A stretch of 28,244 bases of DNA from Larix sibirica (Eukaryota > Streptophyta > Pinopsida > Pinales > Pinaceae): positions 33,262 through 61,505 of the forward strand of contig NWUY0300045725.1 in the NCBI GenBank assembly GCA_004151065.3, read 5' to 3'. The notes under the pieces are model-generated. The model made no database searches, was not told where the DNA came from, and saw only the letters and a program-made list of their open reading frames with translations. Shown in pieces: positions 20,731-28,244 of the stretch (position 1 is the first letter of the stretch; every line of letters begins with the position of its first letter). The translations under genes were made by a program, and so were the position numbers.

Positions 20731-23700
20731 ACTTATATCTTTCAACTCTAGGGAACTGGAAAGTTCCCAGAAAAAACTTGTCATTAGAAGGTTGATCTTG
20801 AATCATCATCCTGATATTATTTTGTTTCAAGAAACACTTGGTCTTGAATAATATATCACAAACCTACTAAAATACACTCTAAAAAATTTGTAATTTATAG
20901 CACAAGATGCGAGAGGTCACTCTGGGGGCATTGCCATTGGTTGGAACCCAAAGTTTGTAAAGGTCCTAAACTCATGGGGTTTCATTTATGGACTTGGTAT
21001 AGAGGTTTTTTCAATTGATTTAAACAAAAATTTCAACATTCTGAATATTTATGTCCCCTACAAAGATCGGGTCCCAATCTGGGAATCTTTAAGTCATAAA
21101 TATTTCTTTAAGGACAATAATGTAATTGTTGGAGATGATCTGAATTCCACTCTTGGTTCCGCATGAAATCTGGGGACCCATAGTGAGATTGGATCCTCTC
21201 GTGGGTTATTTCGAACAAAAATTTCAAGATGGAAGGATTTTGGATGTTGATCTAGTAAATATGAGACCCACATGGACAAACAAGAGAACAGGTGACAACA
21301 AAATAGCAAAATGGCTTGATCATTTTCTAGTAGTTGAAAACCTATTGGAGCATAATCTAATGATCAGGAAATGGGTGGATTCGGGGAGTGAATCAAATCA
21401 CTACCCAATTTTATTAGAATTGCAAAGGGACTCAATAAATCCAGCTAGTCCCTTCAAGATGTATGTTTCCTAGTTAAAGGATGAGGATTTTATACAACTA
21501 CTTCAAATGAATTGGGTTCCTTACAATCTAGATGAAGGAAGACCTGCAGCCTTACATTTCACCCAAAATATCTCCATTCTCAAGAAGAAAGTGCAATAAT
21601 GGGAAGAAAATAAAAAATTGAGGGATGACCAGGACCTCAAACAAGTGGAAACAGAAATTCAAAATATCCATGAATCGGAAGGAGGGGGGTATTCTTCTCA
21701 TGATTCCGACAATCAATTGGGAAATTTCAAATCCAGGAGAAGGCGACTATCGAAAGAACAAGAGGAAGTCTAGTGATTGAAAAGTATAGCTATTTGGTTG
21801 GAAAGTGGCGATGAGAATAAAAAATTATTCCAAGCATTTGCAAAAGGAAGGAAAATGTAGAACACCATCTAGGGGCTAAAAAATCAAAACAATGAAGTTG
21901 TTTCCTCGTTTGAAGGCCTAGAAAAACTGGGCAAATCACATTTCCGGAGAATTTTCAAGGTAGACACTAGGGATTCCATTTATGAAGTAATACATCTAGC
22001 ATAATTTTTCCTTGGCTTGGTAACTCAGGAGCGAAATCAAGATCTCATGGAGAAAGTATCAGAAGAGGAACTCAAGGAAACCCTGCATAGTTTCCAAAAA
22101 GATAAAATCCCTGGTTCGAATGGATGGACCATTGAATTATTCTTAGCGCTATATGACACAATTGGTTAAGACCTGCTTCAGCTGGGTGAAGAATCCAGAT
22201 CCATGGGATTCATGCACCCTCCTCTTAACATAAATTTTTTTTCCCTCATTCCACCCCATATCGATGGAGGAATTCAAACTGATTTCACTCTACAATATCA
22301 CTTATAAAGTGGTAGAAAAAATTATTGCAAGAAGGTTAAAGAATGTACTATCAAAAATCATCTCTCATGAATAGTTTGGTTTTTTAGAAGGAAGGTAGAT
22401 TCATGAGGAAATTGGGGTTTCTCAAGAGGGTCTTCATAGTATAAAAACAAGAAAATTAAAAGGGGTGGTGATCAATATTGATCTTTCAAAATCCTTTGAC
22501 AGAGTTAGTTGTATGTATATGCAACTCCTTAAGACTCATATAGGCTTTGAATACCCTTTTATCATATGGGTCTTGATTTGCATCACTACGATAGCTTTTG
22601 TGGTGCTTATTAATGGTTCTACCTCCCATTTATTTCTTTCTAAAAGAGGTCTTCAGCAAGGTTGTCCCCTTTCACCTCTACTTTTCCTATTGATCGCAGA
22701 AGGACATAGCAGAGCTCTTCTGGATGCTAAAAGGAGGGGGACCTTCTCGGGGATAGTCATCTCTTCCACACTCAAAATTACACATCTCCTTTTCGTAGAT
22801 GACATCCTAATTTTTTTGTGATAGCTCTTTTCGAGATGCAAAAAAATTAATAGAATTATTGGAGTTCTTTGAGAAGGCCACATGCATGGTGATAAAGGCT
22901 CAAAAATACACCCTCTCTACCATCAACATGGAGGATATTCTAGTAAAAAGGTACTCCTTCCTTTTCCCCTATAGTTTCAGGATATTTGATGAATGACTCA
23001 AATACCTTGGATTCATGCTAAAACCAAACTGTTAAAAAAAGGAAGACTAGAACTGGTTGTTTGCCAAATTGAAAGAGAGATTAAATGTTTGGTGTCACAG
23101 ATGGCTCTCAAGAACTGGTAGATTGATCTTATTAAAAGAATTCCTAGAATCCATTCCAGTCTACTTGATGTCCTTAGCATGGATTTCGAAAGGTATTTTA
23201 GAAAAATCAAGAAAATATGCTTCAAGTTCCTTTGGTCAAGGAAAAATGACAACTCTGTGCTACACTAGGTGAACAGGGAAAGACTAGCTCATCCAAAACT
23301 CTTGGGAGGTTGGGGACTCAAAAACATCCACTTATTTTCCAAAGCTTTAGCGTCTAAATCTGGTTGGAGGATCCTCACTACCCATCGTCTTTGGACTAAG
23401 TTTATCATCCACAAATATATTGTCCTAGACTCTCTTATGGAATGGATTAGAAATCCCAATATAAGCAGGCAAGAAATCTCAGTCATATGGAAAGCTGTGT
23501 TGAACTCTCTTCCTGTCATTGACGAGATCCCTGCATGGAAAATAGGTAAAGGATCTAATGTACATATTGGGGCAGATCCATGGTCGTGTTTCCAAACCGA
23601 CACATTCTGCCCCCCCAGCTTATCCATCATTTGCACTTTCAAGGAATATATCATTTGGATCAAATTGTTGACCCTGCAACCTCTTCGATCCGGAACCAGA

Positions 23701-24899
23701 GATGGAAGGATGCAAACAGTTTGGAGATTCTGATTGCTCTGGTGGATGCTTATAATGCCTTCCTAAATACACTTAGAACATCACATGTCCAACTCATTAA
23801 TGTTACAAATGAACTAATTTGGATCTCGACATCACATGGATAGTACACTCCAAAATTGGGATATCAAAACTTGGTTTCAAATGCACAGCAGGGTGAACCA
23901 CAATGGTGGTGGAAAAGCGTATGGAAGTCCAAATGCCCCCAAATGACAAAAATATTTATGTCGTGTACATTGGAAAAGAATATCCTGACTTGGGATCGAA
24001 TGAAAAATAGGGCTTTAGAAGGTCTGGGATTGTGTGTGCTATGCAAGAATGAGGTTGATTCATCATCCCACATCTACATCAATTGTCCTTTTTTCATTCA
24101 TACCTGGAATGAATAAAAAATAAGGATGAACTTTTCTACCAATTGGCATGGTGCATCCATGGAAGATGGAAATTCTGTGTTTCTACAACTGATACAGCAA
24201 ACATTCGTGCTCTACCTCTAATCACAATCTAGGGCATCTAGTTAGAAAGAAATAAGGCCATTTTTCAAGAGAAACCCTCAATCCCTGTACTTATTGCGAG
24301 ACAAAGTTTGGATATTCTTTCATATTTTCCCCAACAAAAATACACCCTTGTTGTTAGAGTTATCCATGAAGAAAAAATCAACAAAGACAGCCCATGGGCC
24401 TTCTTTGACGAGGCCTCACAAAATCTAAACTATGGTGGTGGTACTATTCTATATTTGTCAGATACAACCTACTTCAAACTTCAAATGGGTCTTGGAAATG
24501 GAACCAACAATTATGTTGAGCTCCTAGCTTTAAAACTTCTCCTCTATTTTGCTAGAGAAAAAGATTGCAGAACCTTACAAATATTTGGGGACTCAATGAA
24601 TGTCATAAATTGGATAAAAAAAGTTCAAAATTGTCAGAGTATGTTTCTTTTCTTATTTCTCTTATTGAATAGGTGAATCGAATATTGGATGGTTTTGATT
24701 TGTTTTCTTGTCGTCATGTCTACAGGGAACGGAATGTCGCTTTGACAAACTCTCCAAGGAATGAATGCTCATTCCATTTGGACATTGGAGAGTAACAGAG
24801 TTTAAAAATGGGACCTGATTTGAATATTATCATATTCCATTTATTGAAGGCTTGACACCCCCTCCTCAACTACAAACTGATCATCAACAGGCCTCTTAA
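20726..24899 (+). pseudogene. LINE-2 ORF2: endonuclease, reverse transcriptase, zf-RVT, RNase H
   Basis: The start at 20726 opens MKLISFNSREL, the first strand of an AP-endonuclease. FQET, GGIAIGWNPKFVKVL, VGDDLNS, then (frameshift near 21160) MRPTWTNKRTG and ESNHYPILLEL complete it; the last has Asn where SDH is usual. RT follows: DKIPGSNGWTIELF (about 22100), INIDLSKSFDRV (about 22470), RGLQQGCPLSPLLF (about 22645) and an intact FVDD at 22792-22803, then a stop at 22819. The post-RT part includes HPKLLGGWGLKNIHLFSKAL (about 23290) and a zf-RVT finger CVLCKNEVDSSSHIYINCPF (about 24030-24095) with all ligands present. RNase H (about 24390-24760) keeps FFDEAS, NNYVELLAL and FGDSMNV. The frame ends after FEYYHIPFIEG. 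Many stops and frameshifts: a dead copy. Length of about 1390 codons is normal for the family. Confidence 0.85.
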
Positions 24900-25719
24900 C
24901 TCATGACACAAAATCTCTTTTTGGATGATTTTGGCATATGTACAGGATATTCGATGATCCAGAACTCTCCATACCTAGATCTTTTGCCAATGTTTTTGCC
25001 AACAGTTTTTGCTGATATGAATCTCCTATGTACTTTTTTGGCATTGGTTGCTTAGATATGTATGACTCATGGAACTGCACTTTCCCTGGTTGATTTTGTA
25101 TTGAACAAATGGTCTACTTTTTATGAGACTGATCTAGTTCATTGTTTTGAACACCATATTATGGGTCGAAAGGAAACAATCTGGAAATGCATGGAAACAT
25201 GCATTCTGCGGAATGTAATTTTGTTTATCTATTATAAAGTTACGATTTTTTCCTTGGAATATATATATATATATATATCTTTTGACGGCCTTGTTTACGT
25301 AATTTATGAATACAATCAAACAGACAAATATGAGCTCTCAAATTATGGCACAATTGGTTTTGTGATTCTTGGGTTGAAAAATCAATTTCAAAGTGAACAT
25401 GCATGCTTCCTTTTAGCAGTGTATAATACTTCAAGCAACATCAATAATGCTTAACATTTCGCAATTTTTAACTTCAGCTGTCAACATTTTTTACGGCCTT
25501 GAATAAAGAAACACGGTCGTTAAAATACACATACTTCTTTTAATTAAGAAACACACTTGTGAAAATGCATATACTTCTTTGTTGTAAAGAAAAATAACAA
25601 TTTCCATTGTGTAAGTAATTTCAATTAACATACTTACAGACAAATATCCATTCATACCACATACTTCACAACAAAGTTCCGTGAAATATCGCAATACCAA
25701 CCCCATAAAGTAAGCAAGA
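24900..25719. other. No gene recognised; LINE-2 3' flank with simple repeats
   Basis: This presumably includes the LINE-2 3' untranslated region, whose end could not be fixed. It holds an (AT)10 tract at 25259-25278 and a 40-bp tandem repeat at 25506-25585. A 130-codon plus frame at 25062-25454 runs through the AT tract (YIYIYI) and shows no domain, so it is not accepted as a gene. Confidence 0.4.
25506..25585. repeat. Two tandem 40-bp units
   Basis: 25506-25545 and 25546-25585 both begin AAGAAACAC, continue with AAAAT and end near ATACTTCTTT, with several differences. Confidence 0.7.
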
Positions 25720-26546
25720 TTGGAAGGACTCGTGGTATTCCAACATTAGATCATGGTTGGATTGGAGGATGTTTACTCATCCGAGGATTCTTACTTTGGA
25801 TAAGCTAACTATTCAACATATTTTGATGATGATCCCTTATAAGTATTGGCTTAAGATGCATATCCAAATGCAAGGCCCAATTTGAAGGGATTGGTGTTGG
25901 TCCTTTAACAAGCTGATTTGGAATTATAATACAAAAATATTTATTTATGTTTGCCTTGAAAGCTTTCTTTCCAATTTTTAATGTTAGAAGAACCTCTTCA
26001 AACCCAAAGAATAGGGGGACTCAAAAAATTCATGGTGTATGGACTCTTCATTTATCTTATAAACTACAAGTTTTTGCTTGGTGGGTCACTATCAAACATT
26101 GTGAACAAAAACTCATTTGGAAAAAAGTGGCTTCACATATGACCAATGCTCGTTTTGTGGTAAAACAAGTATCTTTAGAAGCACATTTTGTACGAGTGTC
26201 GATGTGACAGAAGTTGATGGTAGTAATTTCAAATGCTAGTTCTATTTATTTTCCAAAGGGTAATTCATTGGAATGCTCCACTATGGGGGTGACTCAAAAT
26301 GGTTAATTCTCTCAGCATTTATGGGCCTTTGGAATTATCTCAAAATCACTACCTTGCTTTCCATTTGGAAACTAAGTTATATCTTTGACAATGAAGTTAG
26401 TTTTGTTTCATCACTATGAAGGATTTGGTAAGAGGTAGTGCTGAGGAAAAGATTTTGATTTTTTTTGCTCCCTTTACACATTATTCCTTGTATATACTCT
26501 ACTCTATGTAATTATTCTCTATTTAATATATGTAATTAAAAAAAAA
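25720..26546 (+). mobile_element. LINE-3: 5'-truncated LINE 3' end with poly(A)
   Basis: At about 26030-26130 the plus strand reads VWTLHLSYKLQVFAWWVTIK, the start of a zf-RVT domain. After a frame shift, CSFCGKTSIFRSTFCTS gives the Cys-Cys part of the finger (about 26145-26195). Then LWNYLKITTLLSIWKLSYIF (about 26330-26385) resembles the conserved tryptophan-rich segment after zf-RVT. A9 at 26538-26546, preceded by AT-rich untranslated sequence, marks the 3' end. Upstream (about 25720-25940) there is LINE-like but very broken sequence. No RT core is present. It has the same orientation as LINE-2, but its finger region is different, so it is a separate insertion. Confidence 0.6.
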
Positions 26547-26881
26547 CATGTATGATAATATGCTACATGCAGTTTGTCTACAAATATTTGTATGTTATTC
26601 ATTGTACCCTTCATACTACAAAAAGTTTTGCAAGGTTCCAATGGGATGAGAATTTACTTCTTGCGATAGAAAAACTATAACATTTATTCTATTAAAGAAA
26701 CGTGCTATCATATATGTTGAACCAAATGAGATGGAAATTTAGAGATATGTTAGGTTTCCTTTCCAGGACCACTGGGAAAGAAAATCATTGTACATGTAAA
26801 TTACCCACCACCCTCAGAGCATTATTCCAGCAATTTAACTGCAAAGGGACTAATGAAGATATGAAGTACAATCATTGAGAA

Positions 26882-26913
<32 letters not shown>

Positions 26914-27795
26914 ATGGGCAATAACTCAATAAGAAGGGCATCCCATATAAAATCAAATCCACCAATAACACCCTAAAATGATCTCGATTTCCAACAATTA
27001 AGTTGTCATTAGGCAACATATTTTCCATCTTGCTCTTATCAGCCATCAAATAAATTCTATGAAAAATGTAATCATGACTATGAGACTATAGAATTCAAAA
27101 CATACCAATTAATATATAATTCAATTTCATAAAGTAAAAATTGATTGTGTTTAAATATCCAATCTATCTCACTTTAATAGCATTTTATATAGATAGAAAT
27201 AGACAACAATTGGTATCCCTTCTACAATGAAATCCCATTATGTTGTATCAATGTTCTAGAATAGATGTGAAGCTCATTCCATGGGGTTTGAAGACTTTTG
27301 TTTATATTAGAAAGGTTCAAGATTTTCTTGTTGCATCAAACACTAATAATCATCAAAAATGTATTAGACATCCATTCTCCGAGTCTATCCATCTTATGGT
27401 TGTTGGATGATGAAAATAGAAATTTATTATGACCCTTCTATGCTTCCTTAAGGTTATAAATGACTATCATTATTTCCCATAATAATATTAATTCAATTCA
27501 TGGCTTAGCATTTGCATTAGAGTTGTAAAAATTCCAACCCTAGGTGATTGCTATCCTTATGTTCTCAACTAAACAAAACTGTTATTTAATTGCAAAAATG
27601 AAACTCTTCATATAGCAGTAATCACACATATCACTGGAAAAGCATAAACACAGTACATAAATAATTACTCCTTCAAATCAGTTTTTCATTAACAATTCAA
27701 AGCTTACAAGGAAACCTCCACAGACTTTCAAATGAACAAGTGTACGGTACACTCAAACAAAACAGATTTGCACACTTACTGAGAAAAAATCTCTA
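26547..27795. other. No gene recognised
   Basis: AT-rich sequence with stops in all frames on both strands. The only clear structure is an (AT)13 microsatellite at 26882-26907. Confidence 0.45.
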
Positions 27796-27936
27796 CTAGA
27801 ATTGAGAAAATTGCTTGGTGTTTGCTTCCAACTGTACAATCTGTCTATACAATTGTACAATATTGTTTTGTACAGCTACGCAGATCTGTCCATATGACTG
27901 GAAGATTTGCACTATACGAACCTGCTTGTTTCCCAT
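27796..27936 (-). CDS. Possible small ORF of 46 residues, unrecognised
   Basis: The minus-strand ATG at 27936 opens MGNKQVRIVQIFQSYGQI and continues, Gln-rich and with regular hydrophobic spacing (NNIVQLYRQIVQLEAN), to a TAG at 27796. The heptad-like pattern suggests a short coiled coil, and MGNK could be a myristoylation start. An in-frame TAG lies two codons upstream, so the frame begins here or is a chance frame. It is rich in repeated TGTACAA-type words, which may cause the Gln/Val bias. No homology is recognised. Confidence 0.2.
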   Translation of the reverse strand: MGNKQVRIVQIFQSYGQICVAVQNNIVQLYRQIVQLEANTKQFSQF

Positions 27937-28244
27937 TTCCTAGTTGATGACTCTGGATCCTCTTCGATGCTCTAACTCTGCTCCACATATGCATGAATGA
28001 TCATTGAATGTGTGTGTTTCAACCCTCTACCTTGACCTACCTTTATACTTGAGCTAAAATTCTAATCTACCAAAACCCTAAACTTTAATTGACTCAATGT
28101 ATGCTTGAGATTAGTTTGAGTCTATATCACTAGTGCAATTAACACTTTGCTAGACTCAACATATAAATAGAAGACTTTCACTTTAACTAAAACAGGTTAC
28201 TCCAAAAGTGTTTTCACCTTGCTAGGAGAGCACTATGTCTTCTA
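27937..28244. other. No gene recognised; TATAAATA box candidate on the plus strand
   Basis: TATAAATA at 28162-28169 (plus) is a textbook plant TATA box. If used, the transcript would begin near the right edge and its gene would lie outside the window. Nothing else supports it. Confidence 0.2.

Larger units (their letters stand above)
19478..24899 (+). mobile_element. LINE-2: plant LINE with RNase H, different lineage from LINE-1
   Basis: The plus-strand order is an ORF1 region, a 265-base gap, and an ORF2 that contains endonuclease, RT, zf-RVT and RNase H, ending at a TAA at 24897-24899. Domain sequences are strongly diverged from LINE-1. Stops and frameshifts show an inactive copy. The 5' boundary is uncertain (19285-19478). 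The 3' untranslated end was not located, because no poly(A) is seen before 25278. It points away from LINE-1 (head to head). Confidence 0.8.

Noticed and set aside
23289-23663. 124-codon minus-strand open frame
   Set aside because: Antisense to LINE-2 ORF2 where the plus strand carries recognisable post-RT sequence.
25062-25454. 130-codon plus-strand open frame
   Set aside because: It runs through an (AT)10 tract giving Tyr-Ile repeats, has no recognisable domain, and lies in the LINE-2 3' flank.
25259-26907. AT microsatellites and short tandem units considered as a CRISPR array or satellite
   Set aside because: There are only two-unit repeats and simple sequence, with no regular spacers, and the genome is a plant's.
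1-28244. Search for tRNA, rRNA and LTR pairs
   Set aside because: No cloverleaf-type sequence, rRNA core, or pair of long terminal repeats with a primer-binding site could be identified by eye; a computed search could still find diverged LTRs.

Overview
The window looks like intergenic DNA from a large, AT-rich plant nuclear genome. A conifer or other gymnosperm is my inference; no marker gene proves it. Nearly everything recognisable is decayed retrotransposon: two long LINEs that carry an RNase H domain, a third LINE fragment, and two Ty3/gypsy remnants. There is no operon structure, no RNA gene and no clearly intact host gene. Layout: 1-540 holds a diverged ~181-bp duplication. 549-1116 has short open frames of unknown origin. 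1978-2530 is a Ty3/gypsy protease remnant. 2935-4500 is a second Ty3/gypsy gag-protease remnant on the plus strand, followed at 4515-4775 by a reverse transcriptase (RT) start that reads on the opposite strand. 5055-12366 is LINE-1 (minus strand), with a 5' leader, ORF1 (DUF4283 plus zinc knuckle), ORF2 (endonuclease, RT, zf-RVT, RNase H) and an unusual further coding stretch beyond RNase H. It lies between two TA-repeat tracts that may be its target-site duplication. 12378-14712 is mostly featureless, with a decayed coiled-coil-like remnant on the minus strand. 14713-16873 and 16876-19037 are two almost identical 2.16-kb copies separated only by NN. This is more likely an unmerged contig overlap than a biological duplication, but about 18 of the differences sit in one ~590-bp patch over exon-like sequence. 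19478-24899 is LINE-2 (plus strand), from a different lineage, with an unrecognised ORF1 region and an ORF2 carrying endonuclease, RT, zf-RVT and RNase H. 25720-26546 is the 3' end of a third LINE, with an A9 tail. 26547-28244 has no recognisable gene apart from a doubtful 46-residue minus-strand frame. Working together: each LINE would have encoded an RNA-binding ORF1 protein plus an ORF2 protein that nicks DNA, reverse-transcribes and degrades RNA. The stops, frameshifts and lost catalytic residues in each copy argue that none is active. The most unusual items are the post-RNase H coding extension of LINE-1, the non-DUF4283 ORF1 of LINE-2, and the duplicated unrecognised exon-like locus.
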